From Pelomonas sp. KK5 (GTDB lineage Bacteria > Pseudomonadota > Gammaproteobacteria > Burkholderiales > Burkholderiaceae_C): 34,172 bases of DNA. Both the position numbers and the translations under genes were made by a program. A model generated the notes under the pieces. That model was given only the letters and a program-made list of their open reading frames with translations, had not been told where the DNA came from and did not search any database. Positions 1-8,094 of this stretch are shown piece after piece; the stretch's first letter is position 1; every line of letters begins with the position of its first letter. The DNA lies in assembly GCF_001984095.1 (NCBI RefSeq), contig NZ_LYVQ01000050.1, forward strand, positions 1 to 34,172. Reading direction: 5' to 3'.

Positions 1-1
1 C

Positions 2-1060
2 CCGCAGCCGCGGCTCGACGGCCTGCTGGACCTGGTGGCCCTGGGCACGGTGGCCGACGTGGTCAAGCTCGACGCCAACAACCGCCGACTGGTCGCCCAA
101 GGCCTCAAGCGCATGCGCGCCGGCCGGGCGCACCCCGGCATCGCCGCGCTGTTCAGCGCCGCCGGCCGCAACATCGCCAACGCCAGCGCCACCGACCTGG
201 GCTTCACGCTGGGCCCGCGCATCAACGCCGCGGGCCGCCTCTCGGACATGACGCTGGGCATCGAATGCCTGCTGACCGACAACCCGGCCCGCGCGCTGGA
301 ACTGGCCAAGCAGCTCGATGCGATCAATCGCGAGCGCCGCGACATCGAGTCCGACATGCGCGAGCAGGCCGAGCTGAAGCTCGACGAGCTGATGCAGTCG
401 CTGGACGGCGAGCCGCCGCCGGCGCTGGCCATCTTCGAGCCCGAGTTCCATGAGGGCGTCGTCGGCATCATCGCCTCGCGCCTGAAGGACCGGGTGCACC
501 GGCCCACCTTCGTGTTCGCCCGCGGCGCCGACGGCCTGCTCAAGGGCTCCGGCCGCTCGATCGCCGGCTTCCACCTGCGCGACGCGCTGGACCTGGTCTC
601 CAAGCGTCATCCCGAGCTGCTGCGCAAGTTCGGCGGCCACGCGATGGCGGCCGGCTGCACGCTGTGCGACGAGGCCGCGCTGGCGGCCTTCGACGCGGCG
701 CTGCAGCAGGTGGCCAGCGAATGGCTGGACGCCAGCGCGCTGACCCAGACGCTGCGCACCGACGGCCCGCTGGCCGGCGAGCACTTCTGCGCCGAGACCG
801 TGCGCCTGCTCGACGAACAGGTCTGGGGCCAGGCCTTCGAGGCCCCGCTGTTCTGCGACGAGGTGGAGGTGCTGAGCCAGCGCATCGTCGGCGAGAAGCA
901 CCTGAAGCTGCGCCTGCGCCAGGCCGGCGGCCAGCGCGACGCGATCTGGTTCGGCCGCACCGAGGGCCTGCCCGAGCGCTGCCGGCTCGCCTACCGGCTG
1001 CAGCTCGACGAATGGAACGGCCAGGAGCGCGTGCAGATGATCGTCGTCGCCCAGGCGTGA
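2..1060 (+). CDS. recJ: Single-stranded-DNA-specific 5'-3' exonuclease RecJ, C-terminal part (5' end outside window)
   Basis: The reading frame is open from base 2 and ends at TGA 1058-1060, so the N-terminal DHH catalytic motifs lie outside the window. What remains is typical of RecJ: the end of the DHH domain (ALGTVADVV, NRRLV), the DHHA1 domain with RINAAGRLSDM and HEGVVGIIASRLKDR, the substrate-binding SGRSIAGFHLRDAL and KFGGHAMAAGC segments, and the C-terminal OB-like part. RecJ degrades single-stranded DNA 5' to 3' in RecFOR recombination, mismatch repair and base-excision repair in the cytoplasm. No frameshift is seen. The chemoreceptor gene follows after about 74 bases with no obvious terminator between them. 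Confidence 0.95.
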   Translation, partial: PQPRLDGLLDLVALGTVADVVKLDANNRRLVAQGLKRMRAGRAHPGIAALFSAAGRNIANASATDLGFTLGPRINAAGRLSDMTLGIECLLTDNPARALELAKQLDAINRERRDIESDMREQAELKLDELMQSLDGEPPPALAIFEPEFHEGVVGIIASRLKDRVHRPTFVFARGADGLLKGSGRSIAGFHLRDALDLVSKRHPELLRKFGGHAMAAGCTLCDEAALAAFDAALQQVASEWLDASALTQTLRTDGPLAGEHFCAETVRLLDEQVWGQAFEAPLFCDEVEVLSQRIVGEKHLKLRLRQAGGQRDAIWFGRTEGLPERCRLAYRLQLDEWNGQERVQMIVVAQA

Positions 1061-1134
1061 ACTCGTGCCGGGATGGGCCGGCGGCGTGATGCCCTGTCAT
1101 GCGATCGACATGAGGGTTTACCAGACTGCCGGGC

Positions 1135-3000
1135 ATGTCGTCCCTCAGTCTTCGCACCCGCCTCCTGCTCGTCGCCCTGATCGCGCTGAGCCTGTCCCTG
1201 CTGCCCGGAGCACTGCTCCTGCTGCGCTTCTCCTCCGACCTGGACCTCGCCGCCCGCGAGCAGGCCGGCCTGCCGCTCAACGAAGGCTGGCAATCCGTGC
1301 TCGCCGGCCTGCGCCAGCACCGCCGCCTGGCCGTCGAGGCGCTGGGGACGCGCCCCGCCGCCCGCGATGAACTGCCTGCCGCGCGCCGGCAGGTGCAGCA
1401 GGCGCTGCAGTCGCTAACGTCGAATCTCGACGCATCCCCGTCCGGGGCCGTGCGCCATGTCGCCGAGGGCTTCACCGCCCTGGTGGCCGACTTCGACGCC
1501 GGCAAGCTCGACCCCACCCGGCTGCTGGCCCGCCAGCAGGCGCTGGCCGCCCAGGCCTTCGAGGCGATGGACGCGCTGGACCGCGACACCCGGCTGGCGC
1601 TGGAACCCGAGCCGGGCCTGCACCATTCGATCGGCGCCGGCCTGTCCAGCGCGCCGCGCGTGGCCGAGGCGCTGTCGGAGCTGGGCGCCATCGCCAGCGC
1701 CGCCGCGGTGGACGACATCGGCCTGCTGAACCGCTCGCTGACCCGCTACCGCGAGCACGGCGACGCGATGCTGGCCCAGCTGCGCGAGGCCCAGCGCAGC
1801 GATCCCGCGCTGGCCCTGGCACCGCTGATCGCCAAGGCGCAGCAGCAGCGGCCGATGGTCGAGGGCTCGCTGGAGGCCGCGGCCCAGGACGTCAACTATC
1901 CGCTGGAGAAGCTGGCCGCCGCCTTCGACAGCGCCAGTGCGCTGCAGGCCGAAATCTCCGCCCAGGCCCTGCAGACGGTGCGCCGCACGCTGGCCGAACG
2001 CGAACACACGCTGGCCCTGCGCCGCAACCTGCTGCTGGTGCTGCTGCCGGCGGCGCTGCTCGCGCTGGTGCTGCTGATGCGCCGCGCGCAGCGCCAGCTG
2101 CTGCAGCCGGTCGAGCAGATGCTGGCGGCCACCGAGCGCATCGCTGCGGGCGACCTGTCCCAGCCGGTGCCCGCCGGCCGCGACGACGAGCTGGGCCGCG
2201 TGCTGAAGGGCCTGGACGCGATGCAGCTGCGCCTGCGCGGCCTGGTCAGTCAGATCCATGCCGGCGCCACCGGGATCCGCAGCGCCGCCAGCGAGATCGC
2301 CGCGGGCAACGAGGACCTGGCGGCCCGTACCGATCGGGCCGCCTCCGAGCTGCAGCGCACCAGCTCCGAGGTCGTGCAGCTGGAGGAAGACGTCCAGCAG
2401 AGCAGCCGCGCCGCCGCCGACGCCAGCAGCCTGGCCCGCAGCGCCTCGCAGATCGCCAGCGACGGCGGCCAGGTCGTCGAGCAGGTGGTCGGCACGATGG
2501 CGGCGATCCGCGAATCCTCGGTCCGCATTGCGGAGATCACCGGCCTGATCGACGGCATCGCCTTCCAGACCAACATCCTTGCGCTCAATGCGGCGGTCGA
2601 GGCCGCGCGCGCCGGCGAGCAGGGCCGCGGCTTCGCGGTGGTGGCGGCCGAGGTGCGCTCGCTGGCGCAGCGCTCGGCGGCGGCGGCGCGGGAGATCCGC
2701 ACGCTGATCCAGCAGTCCGGCGAGCGGGTGGAAGACGGCTCGCAGCTCAGCAGCGAGGCAGGCCGCGCGATGCAGGGCATCGTCGAACAGGTGCGCCGGG
2801 TCAGCGGCATGATCGACGGCATCGGCAGCCAGCTCGACGTGCAGGCCGGCCATACCGGCGAACTCGGCGGCGTGATGCGCAGCATCGACACGATGACGCA
2901 GCAGAACGCCGCGCTGGTGCAGCAGTCCGCCGCGGCGGCGGCCAGCCTGCGTGGCCAGGCGCAGGCGCTGGATGAGGTGGTCCAGGCCTTCCGGCTTTGA
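1135..3000 (+). CDS. Methyl-accepting chemotaxis protein (transmembrane chemoreceptor)
   Basis: The 621-residue protein has the classic receptor layout: a first membrane helix at about residues 8-30, a periplasmic helical sensor of about 265 residues, a second membrane helix at about 297-316, a HAMP domain, and a cytoplasmic signalling domain. The highly conserved hairpin tip ([21 protein letters not shown]) lies near residues 473-495. Near the first helix the sensor has an [11 protein letters not shown] and [10 protein letters not shown] pattern like that of other helical-bundle sensors; its ligand cannot be predicted. The protein ends in VVQAFRL, so it lacks the C-terminal NWETF-type pentapeptide that tethers CheR and CheB. 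The ATG at 1135 has only a weak ribosome site. It ends 8 bases from the convergent isochorismatase-like gene. Confidence 0.93.
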   Translation: MSSLSLRTRLLLVALIALSLSLLPGALLLLRFSSDLDLAAREQAGLPLNEGWQSVLAGLRQHRRLAVEALGTRPAARDELPAARRQVQQALQSLTSNLDASPSGAVRHVAEGFTALVADFDAGKLDPTRLLARQQALAAQAFEAMDALDRDTRLALEPEPGLHHSIGAGLSSAPRVAEALSELGAIASAAAVDDIGLLNRSLTRYREHGDAMLAQLREAQRSDPALALAPLIAKAQQQRPMVEGSLEAAAQDVNYPLEKLAAAFDSASALQAEISAQALQTVRRTLAEREHTLALRRNLLLVLLPAALLALVLLMRRAQRQLLQPVEQMLAATERIAAGDLSQPVPAGRDDELGRVLKGLDAMQLRLRGLVSQIHAGATGIRSAASEIAAGNEDLAARTDRAASELQRTSSEVVQLEEDVQQSSRAAADASSLARSASQIASDGGQVVEQVVGTMAAIRESSVRIAEITGLIDGIAFQTNILALNAAVEAARAGEQGRGFAVVAAEVRSLAQRSAAAAREIRTLIQQSGERVEDGSQLSSEAGRAMQGIVEQVRRVSGMIDGIGSQLDVQAGHTGELGGVMRSIDTMTQQNAALVQQSAAAAASLRGQAQALDEVVQAFRL

Positions 3001-3008
3001 AGGGCTGG

Positions 3009-3557
3009 CTAGGCGAGCAGCGTCTGCAGCTCCGCCACCGTGCCCAGCTCGCCCAGCCGCGGGAAGATGCGCTGCTGGCTGTTGTCATGCGCCTCGGCAT
3101 TGAGGTCGGTCATCGCATCGGTGGCGAAGGCGATGCTGAAGCCCATGTCGAAGGCCTGGCGGGCGGTGGACTCGACGCCGATGCTGGTGGCGATGCCGCA
3201 CAGCACGATCTGCGTGATGTTGCCCCGGCGCAGGAACTGCTCCAGCGAGGTGCCGACGAAGGCGCCCAGCTGCAGCTTGGTCACGAGGTGGTCGCCCGGC
3301 TGGCGGTCCAGCTCGGGGATCAGCACCGCCCAGTCCGGCGGCGGGGTGAAGTTGTTCAGCTGCTGGGTGCGGCCCGGTGCGCGGCCGGCGACGTTGACCA
3401 GCACCACCGGCCGCCCCGCCGCTCGGAAGGCCTTGACCAGCGTGGCGACCCGCTCGATCACCGGCCCGACAGGATGCGCGGTGGGCAGGGCGACGATGCC
3501 CTTCTGCATGTCGATGACGACCAGGGCGGTGTGCTTGTCGAGGGTGGTGATGGACAT
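3009..3557 (-). CDS. Isochorismatase-family (cysteine hydrolase fold) protein with Gly at the nucleophile position
   Basis: The 182-residue protein is full length for the isochorismatase-like hydrolase fold. It starts with the usual strand and acid (ALVVIDMQ, Asp16) and has the conserved lysine in TKLQLGAF (Lys94). The motif that normally carries the nucleophilic cysteine reads GIATSIGVESTARQA, so Gly127 sits where nicotinamidases and carbamoylases have Cys. The family therefore fits, but a Cys-dependent amidase reaction is unlikely. True isochorismatases (EntB, PhzD) also do without this cysteine, so a vinyl-ether hydrolase or an unknown reaction is possible. A GGAG ribosome site lies 9 bases before the ATG. 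The gene stands alone, convergent with the chemoreceptor and divergent from the PHP phosphoesterase. Confidence 0.9.
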   Translation of the reverse strand: MSITTLDKHTALVVIDMQKGIVALPTAHPVGPVIERVATLVKAFRAAGRPVVLVNVAGRAPGRTQQLNNFTPPPDWAVLIPELDRQPGDHLVTKLQLGAFVGTSLEQFLRRGNITQIVLCGIATSIGVESTARQAFDMGFSIAFATDAMTDLNAEAHDNSQQRIFPRLGELGTVAELQTLLA

Positions 3558-3707
3558 GGAAAGGGACTCCGGGGGACGAGGGTTTCAGTGTCGGTGCCGC
3601 GCGTTGCCGGCGTGTCAATGATGCGCTGAACGAGGGCGTTAGCCGCCCAATGCCCGCAGATGACCCTGTTGCCAGACCGCGTCGCCTCGCCCCGTAGAAT
3701 CGATCGC

Positions 3708-4577
3708 GTGGACCTCCTCACCAACGTCACCAACGCCGACCTGCACTGCCACTCCCGCGTGTCGGACGGCACGCTGGAGCCCGAGGCGCTGGCCGCCCGC
3801 GCCAAGGCCAACGGCGTCGAGCTGTGGGCGCTGACCGATCATGACGAGATCGGCGGCCAGCAGCGAGCGCTGGAGGCGGCGCTGGACCAGGGCCTGCCCT
3901 ATCTCACCGGCGCGGAGGTCTCGGTCACCTTCGCGGCCAAGGTAGTGCATATCGTCGGCCTGGGTTTCGACCACCACGACGAGGCACTGAAGGCCGGCCT
4001 GAAGGCCACCCGCGGCGGCCGTGCCGCGCGGGCGCAGGAAATGTCCGCCGGCCTCGCGCAGGTGGGCATCAAGGGCGCCTACGAGGGCGCGCTGCAGTAC
4101 GTCGGCAACCCCGACCTGATCTCGCGCACCCACTTCGCCCGCTTCCTGGTCGACGCCGGGCACTGCAGCGACGTGTCCGATGTGTTCCGGCGTTATCTCA
4201 CCGAGGGCAAGCCCGGCTTCGTCGAGCACAGGTGGGCCAAGCTGGGCGACGCGGTGCGCTGGATCACCGAGGCCGGCGGCATCGCGGTGATCGCCCACCC
4301 CGCCCGCTACGACTTCACGCCGACGATCGAGTACGCGCTGATCACCGAGTTCATGGCCCATGGCGGCCGTGGCATCGAGGTGGTCACCGGCAGCCACACC
4401 GCCGCCGATGCGGCCCGCTACACCGAGACCGCGCTGGAGTTCGACCTGCTGGCCTCGCGCGGCTCCGATTTCCACTCCCCCGACGAGAGCCACACCGACC
4501 TCGGCCGGCTGGACGCGCTGCCCGGCCGGCTGACGCCGGTCTGGTCGGCATTGGAACAACGGATTCATCGTCCTTGA
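3708..4577 (+). CDS. rnm: PHP-domain phosphoesterase, RNase AM / 3',5'-nucleoside bisphosphate phosphatase (YciV/TrpH family)
   Basis: All PHP metal-binding motifs are present in order: DLHCHSRVSDGTL, LTDHDEIGG, GAEVS, RTHFARFLVD, IAHPARY and GSDFHSPDESHTDLGRL. With the GTG start at 3708 the protein has 289 residues, close to E. coli Rnm. An in-frame ATG at 3660 would add 16 residues of poor quality (MTLLPDRVASPRRID). A TAGAAT hexamer at 3695-3700 lies 7 bases before the GTG, which also argues for the GTG and for a leaderless or nearly leaderless transcript. Family members trim RNA 5' ends and hydrolyse 3',5'-bisphosphonucleotides. The next gene is yciO, the same pairing as in E. coli next to trp. 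Confidence 0.9.
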   Translation: MDLLTNVTNADLHCHSRVSDGTLEPEALAARAKANGVELWALTDHDEIGGQQRALEAALDQGLPYLTGAEVSVTFAAKVVHIVGLGFDHHDEALKAGLKATRGGRAARAQEMSAGLAQVGIKGAYEGALQYVGNPDLISRTHFARFLVDAGHCSDVSDVFRRYLTEGKPGFVEHRWAKLGDAVRWITEAGGIAVIAHPARYDFTPTIEYALITEFMAHGGRGIEVVTGSHTAADAARYTETALEFDLLASRGSDFHSPDESHTDLGRLDALPGRLTPVWSALEQRIHRP

Positions 4578-4611
4578 TCCCCTGTCACGCAGGCGGGCCG
4601 AGAATGGGCCC

Positions 4612-5244
4612 ATGGCTCAATTCTTCGAAGTCCACCCCGAGAACCCGCAGCCCCGCTTCCTGAAGCAGGCGGCGCAGATCCTGCAGCAGGGCGGCGTGGC
4701 CGCGATCCCGACCGACTCCAGCTACGCGCTGGTCTGCCGGCTCGACGACAAGGACGCCGCCGAATCGCTGCGCCGCATCCGCGGCGTCGATGACAAGCAC
4801 CACCTCACGCTGCTGTGCCGCGACCTGAGCGAGCTGGCCAGCTACGCCCGCGTGGACAACAAGCAGTACCGGCTGCTGAAGGCCGCCACGCCGGGGCCCT
4901 TCACCTTCATCCTGGAAGCCACCAAGGAAGTGCCGCGCCGGCTCTCGCACCCCTCGCGCCGCACGATCGGCCTGCGCGTGCCCTGCCACAAGGTCACGCA
5001 GGAACTGCTGGCCCTGTTCGGCGAGCCGCTGCTGGCCACGACGCTGATCCCGCCCGGCGAGAGCGAGCCGCTGAACGACACCGAGGCGATCTGCGCCCGC
5101 TACGACAAGCTGCTGCAGGTGGTGGTCGATGCCGGCGCCTGCGCGGCCACGCCCACCACGGTGATCGACATGACCGAGGACGAGCCGGTGATCGTGCGCG
5201 TCGGCGGCGGCGATCCGGCCAGCCTCGGGCTGGTCATCGACTGA
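4612..5244 (+). CDS. yciO: YciO-type Sua5/YrdC family protein (threonylcarbamoyl-AMP synthase fold)
   Basis: The 210-residue protein matches the YrdC/Sua5 fold: IPTDSSYALVCRLDDK near the N-terminus, a basic nucleotide-binding LRRIRG segment, PGPFTFILEATKEVPRRL, and the RRTIGLRVPCH strand. The KEVPRRLSHPSRRTIGLRVP type of segment is characteristic of YciO rather than TsaC. The physiological role of YciO is less certain than that of TsaC (synthesis of threonylcarbamoyl-AMP for tRNA t6A). The gene starts 34 bases after the PHP gene. A GAGAAT hexamer 6 bases before the ATG may be its own -10 element. Its last 11 bases overlap the end of the convergent thioredoxin-fold gene. Confidence 0.9.
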   Translation: MAQFFEVHPENPQPRFLKQAAQILQQGGVAAIPTDSSYALVCRLDDKDAAESLRRIRGVDDKHHLTLLCRDLSELASYARVDNKQYRLLKAATPGPFTFILEATKEVPRRLSHPSRRTIGLRVPCHKVTQELLALFGEPLLATTLIPPGESEPLNDTEAICARYDKLLQVVVDAGACAATPTTVIDMTEDEPVIVRVGGGDPASLGLVID

Positions 5245-5584
5245 GGGCTTCAGCCACGCGCTGCGGATCGAAGCCCTGCTGCGTCCGCCCGCGCACGACC
5301 AGCGTCGGCGTGCCCAGGCCGCCGCGGGCCTGGAATTCGGCCAGGCAGGCGCGGTCGGTCTCGATCGTGCATTCGGTGAAGGGCACCTGCTGCTCCGCGA
5401 GCCAGGCCCGGGCGCGGGTGCAATAGATGCAGGTCTCGGAGGACAGCATGCGGATGTCGCCCGGCCGCACCACCGCGCGCAGCGCCTCGCCCTGTGCCCC
5501 GCTCGCATGCGACTGGAGCAGATGCACGCCCCCGAGCACCACGGCGCAGATCAGGGCTAAGGAGAGGCCGTCTTTCCACTTCAT
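5234..5584 (-). CDS. Membrane-anchored thioredoxin/glutaredoxin-fold protein with CxxC
   Basis: Starting at the ATG at 5584 the protein has 116 residues: a short basic N-terminus, one membrane segment or uncleaved signal (LSLALICAVVLGGVHLL, residues 7-23), a linker, and a compact thioredoxin-fold domain. The redox motif is ETCIYCTRARAWL (Cys52-x-x-Cys55), and the cis-proline loop is GLGTPTLVV. A third cysteine sits in DRACLAEF. The domain probably faces the periplasm as a thiol reductase or oxidase; the direction and partner cannot be read from sequence. ATGs at 5605 and 5608 would run into the divergent radical SAM gene. A TATCAT hexamer lies 6 bases upstream of the chosen ATG. Confidence 0.82.
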   Translation of the reverse strand: MKWKDGLSLALICAVVLGGVHLLQSHASGAQGEALRAVVRPGDIRMLSSETCIYCTRARAWLAEQQVPFTECTIETDRACLAEFQARGGLGTPTLVVRGRTQQGFDPQRVAEALSR

Positions 5585-5606
5585 GCGGCGATGATAGGCG
5601 GGCATC

Positions 5607-6584
5607 ATGAACACGCTTCCCTTCCTGCAGATCGAGCCGACCACCCGCTGCAACTACAGCTGCGGCTTCTGCGCCGGCCGCCACATGGCCCAAGGCGACC
5701 TGGCGCATGAGCAGTTGGCCGCGCTGCTCGACCAGGTCGAGGGGCTGGAGCATGTCGAGCTGCAGGGCGAGGGCGAGCCGCTGCTGCATCCGGGCTTCTT
5801 CGAGATGGCCGCGCTGCTGCGCGAGCGCTTTCCCGCCGTCGGCATCTCGACGATCACCAACGGCAGCCTGTTCAACGGCAGCAATATCGAACGCCTGCTG
5901 GACCTGCGCCTGACCCGGCTGATGGTCAGCATGGAAAGCGCCGAGCCCGGCCGCTTCAAGGCGATCCGCGGCGGCAGCTTCGAGCGGGTGGAGCGCGGCC
6001 TGGCCGCCTTCATGGCGCGGCGCGCGGCCCGTGGCGAGGCTGGCCCGGCGGTGGGCCTGATGGTCACCGTGCTGCGCGACACGGTGGACGAGGCGCTGGA
6101 CAGCAGCCTGCCCTTCTACCGGCGTCTGGGATTGGACGGCGGCATCGCCGTGCAGCCGCTGCAGGCGATGCCGCAGTACCTGCGCTTCTACGACGCGGCG
6201 ATGCGCGAGCAGCTGCCGCAGCCCGAGCAGGGCCGGCGCTTCAACGAACGGGCAGCGGCGGTGCCGGACTTCGCCGCGGCAATGCGCGAGCGCGGCCGCG
6301 TCCCCGGCTTCTACGAGCGGCTCTACGCCAGCACCGCCGGCCAGCCGCGCTGCCCCTGGCTGGCGAACGGCATGTTCCTGGCGCAGGACGGGCACCTGAA
6401 CCCCTGCTGCTTCGTGAAGGACAGCGCGCGCGACGCGCTGGCGCGGCCCGGCGAAGCGCTGTCCGTCGCGCTGGAACGACGCGCCGCGATGGCCGCGCAA
6501 CTGGCCCGCGGCGAGATGCCGCCGGCCTGCGAGGGCTGCCCGATGGGGCAGACGATTGTCTCGTGGATCAGACCGCGGCGGTGA
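5607..6584 (+). CDS. Radical SAM protein with C-terminal SPASM-like cysteine cluster
   Basis: The 325-residue protein begins with the radical SAM signature in TTRCNYSCGFCAGRH (Cys15-x3-Cys19-x2-Cys22), which binds the 4Fe-4S cluster that cleaves S-adenosylmethionine. ELQGEGEPLLHP is the SAM-binding GGE-like motif, followed by ITNGSLF and a partial barrel. The C-terminus carries more cysteines (RCPW, NPCC, ACEGCP), fitting a SPASM-type auxiliary cluster as in peptide- and protein-modifying maturases. No RiPP precursor or peptidase is visible next to it. The closest neighbour is the divergent thioredoxin-fold gene, whose start lies 22 bases away. The substrate is unknown. The last 17 bases overlap the convergent ridA-like gene. 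Confidence 0.88.
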   Translation: MNTLPFLQIEPTTRCNYSCGFCAGRHMAQGDLAHEQLAALLDQVEGLEHVELQGEGEPLLHPGFFEMAALLRERFPAVGISTITNGSLFNGSNIERLLDLRLTRLMVSMESAEPGRFKAIRGGSFERVERGLAAFMARRAARGEAGPAVGLMVTVLRDTVDEALDSSLPFYRRLGLDGGIAVQPLQAMPQYLRFYDAAMREQLPQPEQGRRFNERAAAVPDFAAAMRERGRVPGFYERLYASTAGQPRCPWLANGMFLAQDGHLNPCCFVKDSARDALARPGEALSVALERRAAMAAQLARGEMPPACEGCPMGQTIVSWIRPRR

Positions 6585-6921
6585 TCACCACTTCCAGGCG
6601 CCAGCCCGGTCGCGCCAGGTTGGCCTGCACGGTGGCGCGCGGCGGGGTGTTGCCGGGCACGACCCAGGCGTCCCAGACGGCGTTCATGCCGGGGAAGTCG
6701 GCGAGGTCCACCAGGAAGATCTGGGCCATCAGGATGCGGCTCTTGTCGGTGCCGGCGCGGGCCAGCAGCGCGTCGATGGCGCCGAGCACCTGCTTGGTCT
6801 GCGTCTCGATGTCGCTGGTCTGGTCGGCGGGCACCTGGCCGGCCAGGTAGGCCACGCCGTTGTGCACGGTCATCTCGGACAGGCGCGCGCCGATGTCGAA
6901 TCGCTTCAATTCACTGCTCAT
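6568..6921 (-). CDS. RidA-family (YjgF/YER057c/UK114) protein
   Basis: The 117-residue protein has the RidA fold pattern: early strand NGVAYLAGQVP, the helix ETQTKQVLGAIDALLARAGTDKSRIL, the strand AQIFLVDLADF, and the C-terminal PPRATVQANLARPGWRLEVVI. The arginine in PPRAT corresponds to the substrate-contacting arginine of RidA deaminases. RidA hydrolyses reactive enamines and imines made by PLP enzymes; this divergent member could act on related imines. The start codon follows the plsY stop with no gap, so the two are probably co-transcribed. The 3' end overlaps the radical SAM gene on the other strand. Confidence 0.9.
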   Translation of the reverse strand: MSSELKRFDIGARLSEMTVHNGVAYLAGQVPADQTSDIETQTKQVLGAIDALLARAGTDKSRILMAQIFLVDLADFPGMNAVWDAWVVPGNTPPRATVQANLARPGWRLEVVITAAV

Positions 6922-7584
6922 TTACTTCGTACCTTTCTTGTGGGGATGCTTGGGGTTGACGGCGGGGGCGGCAGCCTTGCTGCCGATCTTGCTCTCGGTG
7001 CCCGCCATCAGCTTCTTGATATTGGCCTGGTGGCGCCAGATGAGCAGCAGGCCCATCACCACCAGCACGCCGACATTGGGGCCGGTGCCCCAGATCAGCA
7101 TTTCGTAGAAGGGCGCGAACACCGCCGCGACGATGGCCGCCAGCGAGGAGTAGCGCGTGAAGTACGCGATGATCAGCCACGTGGCCAGCGTCGCCAGGCC
7201 CAGCACCCAGTTCAGCGCCAGGATCACGCCCAGCGCGGTAGCCACGCCCTTGCCGCCCTCGAACTTGAAGAACACCGGCCACAGATGGCCCAGGAAGGCG
7301 CCCAGGCCTACCAGCGCCGCCGTGCCCTCGCCGAGGCCGAAGCGTTCGCCGAACAGGTTCACTAGCAGCACCGGGACGAAGCCCTTCAGTGCGTCGAAGA
7401 TCAGCGTTAGCACCGCCGCCTTCTTGTTGCCGGAGCGCAGCACATTGGTGGCGCCGGGGTTGCCGGAGCCGTAGCTGCGCGGGTCCGACAGGCCCATCAG
7501 GCGGCTGACGATGACGGCGAAGGACAGCGAGCCGATCAGGTAGCCGCCGACGGCGGCCAGGAGGGGAAACAGGGTCTCTTGCAT
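6922..7584 (-). CDS. plsY: Acyl-phosphate:glycerol-3-phosphate acyltransferase PlsY
   Basis: The 220-residue integral membrane protein carries the three conserved PlsY cytoplasmic motifs: [12 protein letters not shown], the [10 protein letters not shown] region, and [21 protein letters not shown]. PlsY transfers the acyl group of acyl-phosphate to glycerol-3-phosphate in the inner membrane, the first acylation step of phospholipid synthesis when paired with PlsX. About five membrane segments can be traced; a basic tail of about 35 residues (Lys-rich, [10 protein letters not shown]) extends beyond the core. It is followed directly by the ridA-like gene and preceded by ybaK with a 15-base gap, so it is probably part of a longer minus-strand transcript. 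An AT-rich CAAAAT lies 8 bases before the ATG. Confidence 0.96.
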   Translation of the reverse strand: MQETLFPLLAAVGGYLIGSLSFAVIVSRLMGLSDPRSYGSGNPGATNVLRSGNKKAAVLTLIFDALKGFVPVLLVNLFGERFGLGEGTAALVGLGAFLGHLWPVFFKFEGGKGVATALGVILALNWVLGLATLATWLIIAYFTRYSSLAAIVAAVFAPFYEMLIWGTGPNVGVLVVMGLLLIWRHQANIKKLMAGTESKIGSKAAAPAVNPKHPHKKGTK

Positions 7585-7599
7585 GGGGCGCTATTTTGC

Positions 7600-8094
7600 C
7601 TACTCGAGGTTGGCGCAATGGACCGGCTTCGCGCCCACCAGCTCCGGCAATACCCGCGGGTCGATCCCCACGAGGTAGCCGCGCCGGCCGCCGTTGATGC
7701 AGATCTTCGGCAGTTCCAGGATCGTCGCCTCGACGAACACCGGCATCGCCTTGCGCAGGCCGAAGGGCGAGGTGCCGCCGACCATGTAGCCGCTGTGGCG
7801 CTGCGCCACCTCGGGCTTGCAGGGCTCCACCTTCTTGCAGGGGATCTGCCGGGCCAGCTCCTTCAGGCTCACCGTGCGGTCGCCGTGCATCAGCACGATC
7901 AGCGGCTGGGCCTTTTCGTCCTGCATCACCAGCGTCTTCACGACCGCATGCTCGTCCACGCCCAGCTGGCGGGAGGATTCGGACGTGCCGCCGTGCTCCA
8001 CGTAGTCGTAGACATGCTCGGTGAAAGAGATCTTGCGCTGGCGCAGGAACTGGGTGGCGGGCGTCTCGCTGACGTGCGTGTCCTTCTTGCTCAT
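7600..8094 (-). CDS. ybaK: Cys-tRNA(Pro)/Cys-tRNA(Cys) deacylase, YbaK/EbsC type
   Basis: The 164-residue protein has the YbaK/ProX editing fold: TPATQFLRQRKISF, the HVYDYVEHGGTSE segment, VVKTLVMQD, the conserved lysine in CKKVEPC, and the SGYMVGGTSPFGLRKAMPV loop, with GGRRGYLVGIDP near the end. YbaK removes cysteine mis-attached to tRNA(Pro) in trans with ProRS. The ATG overlaps the stop of the upstream GGDEF gene in an ATGA arrangement, so translational coupling is likely. plsY follows after 15 bases. Confidence 0.95.
   Translation of the reverse strand: MSKKDTHVSETPATQFLRQRKISFTEHVYDYVEHGGTSESSRQLGVDEHAVVKTLVMQDEKAQPLIVLMHGDRTVSLKELARQIPCKKVEPCKPEVAQRHSGYMVGGTSPFGLRKAMPVFVEATILELPKICINGGRRGYLVGIDPRVLPELVGAKPVHCANLE

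Noticed and set aside
1061-1134. Sigma-28 (FliA) promoter for the chemoreceptor
   Set aside because: No TAAA-N15-GCCGATAA-like pair is visible.
540-2853. Long minus-strand frames opposite recJ and the chemoreceptor
   Set aside because: Low-complexity translation, no domains; the plus-strand genes explain the region.
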